A DNA stretch of 64,000 nucleotides from Filimonas sp. GTDB taxonomy: Bacteria > Bacteroidota > Bacteroidia > Chitinophagales > Chitinophagaceae. This document shows positions 1 through 8,159 of the stretch, in pieces; positions within the stretch are counted from its first letter, which is position 1; the number at the start of each line of letters is the position of its first letter. The stretch lies in NCBI GenBank assembly GCA_017306865.1, contig JAFKHH010000014.1:558001-622000 (forward strand). The letters are read 5' to 3'. Under the pieces are notes generated by a model. The model did no database searches. It was given only the letters and a program-made list of their open reading frames with translations, and had not been told where the DNA came from. The position numbers and the translations under genes are program-made.

Positions 1-163
1 TAAGACAATCTACTTCCGGCCACACTTCCGCGCTCACAATCTCAGCAATCTTTTGCATGTGCCTTGGCGGGTTCTTTTCTAACTTGCCCAGGAAACGGCG
101 CATGGCCTTTTTGTTGTGATTAACCTTTTGTTTAAAGGAGCGGAAATTGACTGCTGTACTCAA
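1..163 (-). CDS. YkgJ-type cysteine-cluster protein, N-terminal part only
   Basis: The minus strand is open from a TTG at 163 to the window edge and encodes about 54 residues. They contain FRSFKQKV, then RRFLGKLEKNPP, then EVWPEVDCL. This matches the start of Bacteroidota YkgJ-family cysteine-cluster proteins as I remember them, which continue into a CxxCC metal-binding motif outside this window. A stop codon lies five codons upstream of the TTG, so translation starts at the TTG or at the internal ATG at 103. I prefer TTG because the conserved FRSFKQKV segment lies before the ATG. The metal-binding part is not visible, so the family call rests only on the N-terminus. Confidence 0.6.
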   Translation of the reverse strand, partial: MSTAVNFRSFKQKVNHNKKAMRRFLGKLEKNPPRHMQKIAEIVSAEVWPEVDCL

Positions 164-256
164 AGCTGATATTTTTTAATACGATTAAAAGATAAGACTT
201 TTATTTGTGCAAATATAGGGTTTGGCTTACGGAGGAGATTGCAGTATGGATAAATT

Positions 257-302
257 GTTATATGGTTCAATTGTTAGGGATACAACCATTAAACCATATA
301 AC
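257..302. repeat. intergenic inverted repeat (GTTATATGGTT family) before xerD
   Basis: Perfect 11-bp arms GTTATATGGTT (257-267) and AACCATATAAC (292-302) surround a loop that itself contains fragments of the same words. The element lies just upstream of xerD. Related sequences recur near 2445, 4682, 11893, 22322, 23545, 40500 and 56307. Confidence 0.7.
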
Positions 303-323
303 ACTTAAACAATTTGAAACAAT

Positions 324-1235
324 ATGTGGGATCCATATAAAAAAGGATACAAAGCTTATCTGCAACTGGAGCGGTCGCTGAGCGACAATTCTGTTGAGGC
401 TTATCTGCGGGATGTGGAGAAGCTGACGGAATACCTGCAGGCGAGCAATAACCTGAAAGCCCCTGCAGATCTGTCTCTGAAGGAACTGCAACAGTTCATT
501 AAGTGGATAGCCGAGCTGGGCATGACGCCTACATCGCAGGCGCGTATCATATCCGGCATACGGGGCTTTTATAAGTACTGCCTGATAGAGCAGATTACAA
601 CAGCCGATCCTTCAGCATTACTGGAAACACCTAAACTAAAGCGGGCGCTTCCGGATGTATTGAGCTTTGATGAAATAGAAAATATAATCGGGCAACTGGA
701 CCTGAGCACGCCGGAAGGTGGCCGTAATAAGGCGATACTGGAAACAATGTATAGTTGCGGGCTGCGTGTGAGCGAGGTGGTAAACCTGAAGATAAGCGCG
801 CTTTACCTGGACGTAGATTTTATACGGGTCATAGGCAAAGGTGATAAGGAAAGGCTGGTTCCGATAGGCAGAGAGGCTATTAAATATATTAAGCTATACA
901 AAGACACGATCCGTGTACACCAGGCGCCACAAAAAGGCTTTGAAGACATTTTGTTCCTGAACAAATTTGGCAAAAGCCTGTCACGGGTTATGATTTTTTA
1001 TATTATTAAGGACCTGGCAAAGAAGGCGAATATTAATAAAAATATTTCCCCGCACACCTTCCGCCATTCTTTTGCAACGCACCTGGTAGAAGGCGGCGCC
1101 GACTTGCGTGCAGTACAGGAAATGCTGGGGCATGAAAGCATTACCACAACAGAGATTTATACGCACCTTGATCGCGATTTTCTACGCGCAACGCTGAACC
1201 AGTTTCACCCGGCACATAAACCAAGTACGAAGTAG
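324..1235 (+). CDS. xerD: site-specific tyrosine recombinase XerD
   Basis: This 303-residue protein has the normal XerC/XerD length. Residues 1-100 form the SAM-like DNA-binding domain. Residues 110-295 form the catalytic domain with the complete active set: Arg148 in GLRVSEVVNL, Lys172 in the GKGDKERLVP hairpin, His244 and Arg247 in HTFRH, His270 in MLGHESI and nucleophile Tyr279 in EIYTHLD. It cuts and rejoins dif sites to resolve chromosome dimers, working with FtsK. No phage-type arm-binding domain and no attachment repeats flank it, so I read it as the housekeeping enzyme, not a mobile-element integrase. The choice of XerD over XerC is from overall resemblance and is less certain than the family. 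Confidence 0.9.
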   Translation: MWDPYKKGYKAYLQLERSLSDNSVEAYLRDVEKLTEYLQASNNLKAPADLSLKELQQFIKWIAELGMTPTSQARIISGIRGFYKYCLIEQITTADPSALLETPKLKRALPDVLSFDEIENIIGQLDLSTPEGGRNKAILETMYSCGLRVSEVVNLKISALYLDVDFIRVIGKGDKERLVPIGREAIKYIKLYKDTIRVHQAPQKGFEDILFLNKFGKSLSRVMIFYIIKDLAKKANINKNISPHTFRHSFATHLVEGGADLRAVQEMLGHESITTTEIYTHLDRDFLRATLNQFHPAHKPSTK

Positions 1236-1265
1236 TTACTGGTTGAAGTTTCTCAATCCCTCGTG

Positions 1266-1298
1266 AGATATTCCATTTCTTCAAGAAATGGAATATCT
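1266..1298. terminator. perfect palindrome, likely bidirectional terminator between convergent genes
   Basis: Arms AGATATTCCATTTCTT (1266-1281) and AAGAAATGGAATATCT (1283-1298) are perfect over 16 bp around a single C. The element sits between the converging ends of xerD and the next gene. A related pair of arms sharing AGATATTCCAT and ATGGAATATCTGG occurs at 13632-13693, so it is also a dispersed repeat. Confidence 0.6.
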
Positions 1299-1313
1299 GG
1301 CATCTCGTAACTA

Positions 1314-2381
1314 TTACAACACGATGATCTTTTCTGTTGATTGCTTCTTAGTCGTATTGTTGATGATGCGGATATAATAATTACCAGCAGCGATATTTGA
1401 TGGAATAGAGAAAGGCAATACTTGTTTTTCGGCAGCACCGCTTTGTGTTTGCTGGCTGATAAATGAGCCTCCATTATTTAATAGTTGAATAGCATAATCG
1501 CCAGCATCTTTCAATTTAATATTTATTTGTGAGCCTTTATTTGCGGGATTCGGGAAAACAGATGTAATACCGAAGAGTTGCTTTGCACAGCTCACCACCG
1601 TATCAATATAGGATACGTTAGTCACGACTGAAAGACCTCCCGCAGCAACTATTTTTGAATTTGCAGGAATAGGATACTTACAGCTAATTACATTCTGCGA
1701 AACAACTGTCACATCTTCCAACATTCTGACATCCTGTTTTAACTGAATATTCAGTGGTTCTTTTAACTCTTCTGTGCCAACTAGTTTCTTTTGTGAGGTA
1801 TAGCCCATATAAGAAGCCGTAAGCTTTATAATATCGTTACGCTTTGTTGTCAGTTCAAAATGAAATTTTCCCTTATCATCCGTAACTACATTCCGCTCTC
1901 CGTTGATCTCTATTGCAGCTCCGGCAAGGGGCTCTCCCGCTTCATTGGTTACAGTGCCAGTTACGGGGATCGCTACCCTCTTTGGCTCTGCCAATATTCC
2001 GGGTGCAATCTTTCCAAGTATTATAGGTGTAAAATTTCGCGTTGTAGTGGTATCTGGTTTTATTGCACCTTTTGGGGTTTGAGCCTGTATCTTATTCGTT
2101 AATGAAATGGTCGTCAGCGTTGTTAATACCCATTGCCAAACCGTTCTTTTTTTAGTTTCTTCATTCGTCATTGCACGCGCTAATTGGTCTTCCTTCAGCC
2201 TGCCGCAGGTATTACCTTTTATTGTTTTGAGATAATTCAATACTTGTACATCTGTCATTGCAGTAAAGTCAACCACTGTTTTGGCACAGCTTGCGCAAAA
2301 TCGGCCACGGCCTTCAGGCGTCATGCTATCCCAGTTTTCGTGGCAGGGTTCGGGGATATGAAGAAATGTCTGTTGTTTCAT
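1314..2381 (-). CDS. CarboxypepD_reg-like protein with type IX sorting tail
   Basis: I start this gene at the ATG at 2381, giving 355 residues that begin MKQQTFLHIPEPC; a longer frame adds 17 unconvincing residues. The N-terminus carries a cysteine-containing motif (CHENWDSMTPEGRGRFC, then a second Cys three residues later) seen in other Bacteroidota proteins of unknown role. A hydrophobic segment, WQWVLTTLTTISL, follows near residue 85 and precedes a Gln-Ala-Gln export-like boundary. Residues about 145-220 are a carboxypeptidase-regulatory-like beta-sandwich (VTGTVTNEAGEPLAGAAI). The last 75 residues (SVFPNPANKG to STEKIIVL) resemble a type IX secretion C-terminal tail. The hydrophobic segment is unusually far from the N-terminus for a signal peptide. 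Substrate and function are unknown. Confidence 0.75.
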   Translation of the reverse strand: MKQQTFLHIPEPCHENWDSMTPEGRGRFCASCAKTVVDFTAMTDVQVLNYLKTIKGNTCGRLKEDQLARAMTNEETKKRTVWQWVLTTLTTISLTNKIQAQTPKGAIKPDTTTTRNFTPIILGKIAPGILAEPKRVAIPVTGTVTNEAGEPLAGAAIEINGERNVVTDDKGKFHFELTTKRNDIIKLTASYMGYTSQKKLVGTEELKEPLNIQLKQDVRMLEDVTVVSQNVISCKYPIPANSKIVAAGGLSVVTNVSYIDTVVSCAKQLFGITSVFPNPANKGSQINIKLKDAGDYAIQLLNNGGSFISQQTQSGAAEKQVLPFSIPSNIAAGNYYIRIINNTTKKQSTEKIIVL

Positions 2382-2507
2382 AAGTAAGGTTTGGAGATGG
2401 ATGCAGGTTTGAAGAGGATTACATAAGGACAATGAAAAATTGTTGCATTGCTATATTGTTTAATTGTTGGGATTCATTTCACGCAAAGGCACCGGGTAAC
2501 ATTCCGT

Positions 2508-2523
2508 CTCGTGAAGACACGAG
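2508..2523. repeat. short hairpin repeat CTCGTG-AAGA-CACGAG
   Basis: A 6-bp perfect stem with a four-base loop lies beside an ACGCAAAGGC-type sequence. A close relative, GGTTCGTG-AGGA-CACGAACC followed by GAGGCG, occurs at 13583-13602, also beside CGCAAAG repeats. This looks like a small dispersed intergenic element. Confidence 0.5.
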
Positions 2524-2534
2524 CCGGGGCGAAT

Positions 2535-2640
2535 AAAAGTTTATAAAGGATATAGGGTTTATAAGGTATATAAAGGATTTCAAGAAAACACCCCTTATTT
2601 CATTATATACTATACATACTTTATAAACCTTATATACCAC
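2535..2640. repeat. TATATAAAG/TTTATAAAG intergenic repeat family
   Basis: The gene-free stretch between the T9SS-tail protein and the sigma-factor gene consists largely of words such as GGTTTATAAGGTATATAAAGG followed by partly complementary words (ATACTTTATAAACC). The same vocabulary fills 15395-15510, 54447-54565 and 61320-61340. I see no gene here. Confidence 0.55.
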
Positions 2641-2677
2641 ACACCTATTCCCAAATTGCTTAACTTGCTGCTACTCC

Positions 2678-3250
2678 ATGGGGGCTATCAGGGATATAGG
2701 ACAATCGCTTCGTACTGATGAAGAATTGCTTGCCGCTTTTAAAGAAACGGGCGAGCAGCAAGTACTTGCAACCTTATACCTGCGTTATACCGACCTTGTT
2801 TATGGTACTTGCCTGAAATACCTGAAAGATGCAGAGTCTGCCAAGGACGCTGTAATGAACATTTACCAGGAATTGCTGGTAAAGCTTCCCGGTCATGAGG
2901 TGGCACAGTTCAAGGGCTGGCTGTATGTAGTGGCTAAAAACCACTGTCTCATGCAGTTACGCAAGGGTAAACAAATGCGGGCGGTGGAATTTCAACCGGA
3001 GATTATGCAATCGGAAGACTTTTCGCATCTGGACAATGTGCTGGAAAAGGAGCAGGATTTCAAGCGATTGGAAAACTGTATGAAGGGTTTGCCTGACCAG
3101 CAAAGAGAAGCTGTAGACTTATTTTACCTGCAAAATAAATGCTATAACGAAATAACGGAGTTAACGGGAATGGAATGGAATAAGGTGCGTAGCCTTATCC
3201 AGAATGGTAGAAGAAATTTAAAAATTTGTATGGAGCGCAATAATGGCTGA
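2678..3250 (+). CDS. RNA polymerase sigma factor, sigma-70/ECF type
   Basis: The 190-residue product has the length and two-domain plan of ECF sigma factors. Region 2 spans about 25-95 (LYLRYTDLVYGTCLKYLKD, then FKGWLYVVAKNHCLMQLRK), and region 4 spans about 125-185 (LPDQQREAVDLFYLQNKCYNEIT, then WNKVRSLIQNGRRNLKICME). Such factors direct RNA polymerase to stress- or envelope-related promoters. The gene overlaps the next by 8 bases, so the two are translationally coupled, and the partner is a membrane protein likely to sense and hold it. The regulon cannot be told from the sequence. Confidence 0.88.
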   Translation: MGAIRDIGQSLRTDEELLAAFKETGEQQVLATLYLRYTDLVYGTCLKYLKDAESAKDAVMNIYQELLVKLPGHEVAQFKGWLYVVAKNHCLMQLRKGKQMRAVEFQPEIMQSEDFSHLDNVLEKEQDFKRLENCMKGLPDQQREAVDLFYLQNKCYNEITELTGMEWNKVRSLIQNGRRNLKICMERNNG

Positions 3251-4673
3251 GCAAAACAACCATATTAATTTTTCATTGGCAGATATAGAACGATACCTGC
3301 AGGGCCGTATGTTGCCTAAAGAAATGCATGACCTGGAAAAGGCTGCGCTGCAGGACCCTTTCCTTGCGGATGCAATAGAGGGTTATAGCCATGCGTCCAG
3401 CGAAGTATCGAATAAGCATTTAAATGAGATAGCTGCTGCGTTACAGCACCGCGAGGAGGACATAAAGGTTGTACCTATAACCCTGAAGTCTAAAGTGCAG
3501 TGGTGGAAAATTGCTGCTATGTTTATCGTTATAGCAGGCGCTGGCACAGCAAGCTGGCTGTTGTTAAGACAGGATAATACAAATACTCATTTAGTACAGA
3601 CTGAAAAGAAAAATATTGCACCACAATCGGCAAGTACACCGGCAGCAATTGCAAAGGCAGATTCGACAACGCCTGTACTGGCACAGGCAAACAGTGCTGT
3701 TTCTAAAAGAGTAACTCGTATTTCAAAAAATATTCCTTTACCGAAAGCAGAAGCGCCAGTTATATCACAAGCCGCAGATTCCGCACGCCTGTTCGCTGCT
3801 TCACTTCAAAAGCAGGAAGCTGCAGATATGAGGAGCATGGCTGTAGCCCCGGCAATGGCCGTACCACAAGTGCAGGCCAATAGCTTACAGGATTCCTTTG
3901 CAGTACAAAACATGGATAATAAGGCTACATTTTATGGTTATAATAATGTTCCTCTGGCTAAAGGGCCAAGCAACAACTTATCGAACAGGATCAGCGCTTC
4001 CGGTACACTCGCGAAACAGAAGGCGAATAGTGCCGCTATGCCTTCAATGGCAATATCCCAACAGACCAAAAGCTTTCAACTGAAAGGACGTGTAGTAAAT
4101 GATGATACACAGCCTGTGGCAAGTGCAGTCGTAAAATTGTCTGATGGTAAAGCAGCGACTATTACAGACGACCAGGGCTTCTTTACACTATACGCTCCGG
4201 ATTCTATTTCTCGTGTAAATATATCTTCAGTAGGTTATGCCAGCATTGAAAGCGATCTGCGTAAGGGAGTTCCAAATACCATAACACTGAAAGAGAATAG
4301 CCTGGCTTTATCTGAAGTGGTGGTAACTGAATTGCGCTCGAGGAAGGAACTGACAGGAAAACTGGCAGGTGCAGCAGAAACAAAAGGCAAAGAACCTTAT
4401 CCTGAAAAGGGATGGCCTTCTTTCCAGGAGTATGTATATACTAAGCTGAATAAGAAACATGAATATGACTCCACTTACACTGGCACCGTAACGGGCAGAA
4501 GTGTAGAGCTGGAATTTATGGTGGATGCCAATGGCAATCCGTACAACTTCAAGATATTGCACTCTGTAGACGAAGTAAGCGACAAGAAGGCTATAGAGAT
4601 TGTAAAAGAGGGCCCGCGCTGGATTACTACTAACAGGAAGGTGAAGAAGGCGAAGGTGACGATTAAGTTATAA
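3243..4673 (+). CDS. membrane-anchored regulator with CarboxypepD_reg and TonB_C-like domains
   Basis: 476 residues. The first 85 or so are cytoplasmic and begin with an anti-sigma-like helical segment (LADIERYLQGRMLPKEMHDLEKAALQ). One membrane helix follows at about 88-108 (WKIAAMFIVIAGAGTASWLLL), then a long low-complexity Ala/Gln/Ser periplasmic linker. A carboxypeptidase-regulatory-like domain lies at about 277-355 (FQLKGRVVNDDTQPVASAVV). The last 80 residues resemble a TonB C-terminal domain (VELEFMVDANGNPYNFKIL). The overlap with the upstream sigma-factor gene suggests it acts as that factor's anti-sigma or envelope sensor. Whether the C-terminus contacts outer-membrane receptors is inference. 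Confidence 0.72.
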   Translation: MAEQNNHINFSLADIERYLQGRMLPKEMHDLEKAALQDPFLADAIEGYSHASSEVSNKHLNEIAAALQHREEDIKVVPITLKSKVQWWKIAAMFIVIAGAGTASWLLLRQDNTNTHLVQTEKKNIAPQSASTPAAIAKADSTTPVLAQANSAVSKRVTRISKNIPLPKAEAPVISQAADSARLFAASLQKQEAADMRSMAVAPAMAVPQVQANSLQDSFAVQNMDNKATFYGYNNVPLAKGPSNNLSNRISASGTLAKQKANSAAMPSMAISQQTKSFQLKGRVVNDDTQPVASAVVKLSDGKAATITDDQGFFTLYAPDSISRVNISSVGYASIESDLRKGVPNTITLKENSLALSEVVVTELRSRKELTGKLAGAAETKGKEPYPEKGWPSFQEYVYTKLNKKHEYDSTYTGTVTGRSVELEFMVDANGNPYNFKILHSVDEVSDKKAIEIVKEGPRWITTNRKVKKAKVTIKL

Positions 4674-4786
4674 TTGCTGAATTGTTATATGGTTTAATTG
4701 TTGGGAGCCTGAATTTACTCAACGATACACTACTATTAACAGTATAACAATGAAACCATAAAACCATTAAACAATTTCCCCTAAAC

Positions 4787-4826
4787 AAATACGCCGTGCA
4801 AGAAACCTTACACGGCGTATTTTATA
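4787..4826. terminator. bidirectional hairpin terminator
   Basis: Arms AAATACGCCGTG (4787-4798) and CACGGCGTATTT (4811-4822) form a perfect 12-bp stem between the converging sigma-operon and exuT-like genes. A/T runs on both sides allow termination in either direction. The rest of 4674-4786 holds an AATTGTTATATGGTTTAATTGTT-type repeat and no gene. Confidence 0.85.
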
Positions 4827-4877
4827 AAAGATGGATTAGTAAGTGCAAAAGTAGTAAAATAAATACACTTGCTTATA

Positions 4878-6263
4878 CTATAAATCTGTTATTGGTTTAT
4901 ACTTCGGAACAAGTGATTTCATTATCATCCATGCAACCAGGTATGCGACTGCGCAAATAGAGAACATGATGGTATAGCCTGTTTGAATATGGCCAAGCGC
5001 TTTATAGTGATCAAACAATGCACCACCCAGTTTAGTGATCACCACACCACCTATACCTCCTGCCATGCCACCTATACCGATAACAGAGGCTACAGTTTTT
5101 TTAGGGAACATATCTGAAACGGTTGTAAAGATGTTTGCAGACCATGCCTGATGTGCAGAAGCACCAATGCCAATAAATAACACCGGCATCCAATAGCTGA
5201 TACCGCCCAGTGGCTGAGCAAGTAAAACCACTAATGGGAATAATCCTATGATCAACATTGCTTTCATTCTTCCATCATAAGGCGAATATCCTTTCTTTAT
5301 AAAATACATAGGGAACCAGCCTCCGCCGATACTACCAACCATTGTCATACTGTACAATACTGCTAATGGAATAGTTATCTCTGTTCCCTGCATGTTGTAC
5401 TGTGCTTTTAAATACGCAGGTAACCAGAACAAGAAGAACCACCATACACCATCCGTCATAAACTTGCCGATGGTAAATGCCCACGTTTGCCTGTAGCCCA
5501 GCAACTTGAACCAGGATACTTTTTTTTGTGGCGCACTGGTAGCTGAATCTGCAACAACAGGTTCAGCCTCTTTATTATCACTATTGATATACTCAAACTC
5601 AGCTTTGGATAATCTCTTTTGCTTCTCTGGTTTTTCATAAAATATGAACCAGAAGATGAGCCATGCAAAACCGATACCTCCTATAAACAAGAAGGCGGTT
5701 TCCCATCCCCACATCTCCGCTATTGCAGGTACGCAGGCCGGGGCCAGTATAGCGCCTACATTAGAACCGGAATTGAATATACCTGTTGCAAGAGATCGTT
5801 CTTTTTTAGGAAAGTATTCAGCAGTCGCCTTAATAGCTGCCGGGAAGTTACCAGCCTCACCAAAACCTAATACAGCCCTTGAAACCATAAAGCCTGCTAT
5901 AGATACCGGCACAGTAGCTAATCCCAGCATAGTCAGTACGCTATTGGTAGCTGCACCTATACGGATAGACTCGGCGTGCATAATTGCACCTATAGACCAT
6001 ACAATTAATGCAATGGCATATCCCCATTTTGTACCCAGCTTATCGATAACACGTCCTGCGAAGAGCATGGAAAATGCATAGATCAATTGAAATACGGAAG
6101 CAATATTGGCATAGTCAGTATTCGTCCAATTAAACTCTGCTGCAAGCCTGGGCTGTAAAAGGCTCAGTACCTGCCTGTCGAGATAATTGACCGTAGTGGC
6201 AAAGAACAAGAGGGCGCAGATGGTCCACCTGTATTTACCAATGATAGAAGTGTTTGATGGCAT
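4878..6263 (-). CDS. exuT: hexuronate transporter, ExuT-like (MFS)
   Basis: 461 residues with about 12 membrane helices, the usual size of the anion:cation symporter branch of the major facilitator superfamily. The N-terminus (WTICALLFFATTVNYLDRQVLSLLQP) and FGEAGNFPAAIKATAEYFPKKERSLATGIFNSG are characteristic of ExuT/GudP-type sugar-acid carriers. It would import galacturonate or glucuronate across the inner membrane by proton symport. It is the last gene of a minus-strand run that encodes the whole galacturonate pathway, 41 bases after the aldolase gene, which supports hexuronate as substrate. Preference between galacturonate and glucuronate cannot be told. Confidence 0.88.
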   Translation of the reverse strand: MPSNTSIIGKYRWTICALLFFATTVNYLDRQVLSLLQPRLAAEFNWTNTDYANIASVFQLIYAFSMLFAGRVIDKLGTKWGYAIALIVWSIGAIMHAESIRIGAATNSVLTMLGLATVPVSIAGFMVSRAVLGFGEAGNFPAAIKATAEYFPKKERSLATGIFNSGSNVGAILAPACVPAIAEMWGWETAFLFIGGIGFAWLIFWFIFYEKPEKQKRLSKAEFEYINSDNKEAEPVVADSATSAPQKKVSWFKLLGYRQTWAFTIGKFMTDGVWWFFLFWLPAYLKAQYNMQGTEITIPLAVLYSMTMVGSIGGGWFPMYFIKKGYSPYDGRMKAMLIIGLFPLVVLLAQPLGGISYWMPVLFIGIGASAHQAWSANIFTTVSDMFPKKTVASVIGIGGMAGGIGGVVITKLGGALFDHYKALGHIQTGYTIMFSICAVAYLVAWMIMKSLVPKYKPITDL

Positions 6264-6304
6264 GCTCGCTAGATTTTCTGTTGGTTGTGACGTTAATTAA
6301 AAAC

Positions 6305-6970
6305 TTATTTACGGATAGAATCTATAATGCAGATAGCTTTTTGTGTTAGCGCAGCGATCACTGTTTTATAATCATCCTGGTCCAGTACAGCCTTATTGAT
6401 CAGCTTGCTGCCAAGGCCCACTGCACTTACACCTGCTTTAAACCATTTGTCTATATTCTCTCTCTCCAGGTCTACACCACCTGTTGGCATAAAGTGCATG
6501 GTTGGGAACAATGGTTTGATCGCTTCCAGGAACCCTATACCTAATACATTACCCGGAAAGAGTTTTACAAAATTGATCCCTGCATTTTCTGCAACAATTA
6601 TTTCCGATGGTGTCATACAACCTGGTATCCACAGCAAACCGTTTTCGTTTGCCACATCATACACTTCAGGTATATAACCTGGGCTTATTAAAAAATCTGC
6701 ACCAGCATCTACAAATGCCTGCGCATCTTTCCTGTTCTTAATTGTACCAATCCCTAAGAGCAGATCTTTCATTTCGCTATCGCGCAATTCTTTCATAGCA
6801 GCAAAGTTTGTGAGTGCTGCATCTCCCCTGTTTGTGTACTCAATAGCGCGAATACCGGCTTCGTATAATGCTTTCAACACATTATTACTAATACCAGAGT
6901 CTGCATGAAAATACAACGGCAAAATGCCTTGCTTGATTACCGCGTTCAACGCATGTTCTTTCTTATTCAT
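6305..6970 (-). CDS. eda: 2-keto-3-deoxy-6-phosphogluconate aldolase
   Basis: 221 residues, the normal size for class I KDPG aldolase. The beta-barrel motifs are intact: Glu44 in AIEYTNRG as general acid/base, the IPGCMTPSE loop, Schiff-base Lys136 in NFVKLFPG, and the phosphate-binding PTGGV at 162-166. It splits KDPG to pyruvate and glyceraldehyde-3-phosphate in the cytoplasm. Its start overlaps the end of the kinase gene by 8 bases, so kinase and aldolase, consecutive steps, are coupled. The product feeds lower glycolysis and possibly the GapN-like enzyme encoded upstream. Confidence 0.93.
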   Translation of the reverse strand: MNKKEHALNAVIKQGILPLYFHADSGISNNVLKALYEAGIRAIEYTNRGDAALTNFAAMKELRDSEMKDLLLGIGTIKNRKDAQAFVDAGADFLISPGYIPEVYDVANENGLLWIPGCMTPSEIIVAENAGINFVKLFPGNVLGIGFLEAIKPLFPTMHFMPTGGVDLERENIDKWFKAGVSAVGLGSKLINKAVLDQDDYKTVIAALTQKAICIIDSIRK

Positions 6971-7982
6971 AACGCTTAATGATTGATTGTACTGCTTCTA
7001 TGTTTTGTTTAGTAGCATCCCCTACTTCCTGCAACTTGCCAAAGGCAGCGGCTGCAGCATAATTAATAATATCCTGTGGCTGATGCTGGCTGTTAAGGCC
7101 ATATATAAGCCCTCCCATAAAACAATCGCCGCTTCCTACTTTGTCTACTACGCTTGCCGTATCAAACTCAAGTGAAACAAATTGCTTGTCTTTTGCCTGT
7201 AATGATGCATAGTAGTGCAAGCCTCCGGCTTCTTTATCAAAACGGAATGTATTGGCTATGGTATGACATTTAGGAAACAGTTCCTGTATGCGGTTGCCCG
7301 TTAACAGTGCATGTTTCACATAGTTTTCTTTTGTATGCGGCTTTATCAGTTCCTCGTCTACACTTACGCCAAGCAATGTATTTGCAGCCCATATATTTCC
7401 CATGATCACATCGCAATGCTTTACCAGGTCTGGCATAACATCTACGGGCTTTTTACCATACTGCCACAGCTTTGCACGATAGTTCAGGTCTACTGAAATA
7501 GTTAACCCTAAACGCTCCGCAGCTACCAACGCCTCTTTACATACATCTACCGCATCCTGGTTCAGTGCAGGACTAATGGCGCTGAAGTGAAACCAGTTTG
7601 CATCTTTCATTACTTCATCCCAATTCACCATTCCTGGCTTTAGTGAAGCAAATGAAGAATGAGCTCTGTCGTAAATAACACCGGCATGTTTCAAGTCTGT
7701 ACCTTGTGGCAGGTAATAAACACCGATGCGGTTGCCTGAAAAATGTATGGAAGATGTGTCTATTTTTTTCTCTTCTAATTCAGCACAGATCTCTTTAGAA
7801 AGATAATTATCCGGCAGGGCAGTAAAATATTTAGCAGGTACGTTCCAGTTCACCAGCGCATTGGCTACGTTTAGCTCTGCGCCTCCTACAAACACGGGGA
7901 TGGAATTGGTTTTAATCCATTCCCTGTCGAGCACAGGCGACATACGAAGCAACAATTCACCAAAGCAGCATATTTTTTTCAT
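6963..7982 (-). CDS. kdgK: 2-keto-3-deoxygluconate kinase (PfkB family)
   Basis: 339 residues with ribokinase/PfkB fold signatures: the N-terminal CFGELLLRMSP, substrate-side GGAELNVANAL, and C-terminal DKVGSGDCFMGGLIYGL with catalytic base Asp286. It phosphorylates KDG to KDPG with ATP. Both branches of the pathway in this window (UxaC/UxaB/UxaA and KduI/KduD) converge on KDG, so this kinase is the common step, and the overlapping eda gene performs the next one. The 177 bases upstream are filled by GAGATTTGAAA-type inverted repeats. Confidence 0.92.
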   Translation of the reverse strand: MKKICCFGELLLRMSPVLDREWIKTNSIPVFVGGAELNVANALVNWNVPAKYFTALPDNYLSKEICAELEEKKIDTSSIHFSGNRIGVYYLPQGTDLKHAGVIYDRAHSSFASLKPGMVNWDEVMKDANWFHFSAISPALNQDAVDVCKEALVAAERLGLTISVDLNYRAKLWQYGKKPVDVMPDLVKHCDVIMGNIWAANTLLGVSVDEELIKPHTKENYVKHALLTGNRIQELFPKCHTIANTFRFDKEAGGLHYYASLQAKDKQFVSLEFDTASVVDKVGSGDCFMGGLIYGLNSQHQPQDIINYAAAAAFGKLQEVGDATKQNIEAVQSIIKRYE

Positions 7983-7984
7983 AT

Positions 7985-8158
7985 AGTAATTTGAGATTTG
8001 AGATTTGAGATTTGAAACTCGCCGAGAAGCAAGACTGCTTTAGATCCGTTTATTTCAAATCTCACTCAAAGTATTGTATCGTTATAAACAATCTGATATT
8101 TAAAAATTTGATTCTTTCGCCCCATTTCAAATTTTAAATATCAAATTTCAAATTTTCT
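7985..8158. repeat. GAGATTTGAAATTT-family inverted repeats between kdgK and kduI
   Basis: TTGAGATTTGAGATTTGAAA near 7990-8015 is answered by TTTCAAATCTCA near 8044. A second pair, TGATATTTAAAAATTTGA and TTCAAATTTTAAATATCA, lies at about 8094-8145. The same words recur at 9001-9030, 10009-10090, 11830-11995 and 17265-17325. Confidence 0.65.
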
Positions 8159-8159
8159 T

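Noticed and set aside
324-1235. XerD as integrase of an island
   Set aside because: The protein has the housekeeping XerD plan and length. I saw no attachment-site repeats, phage genes or tRNA next to it.
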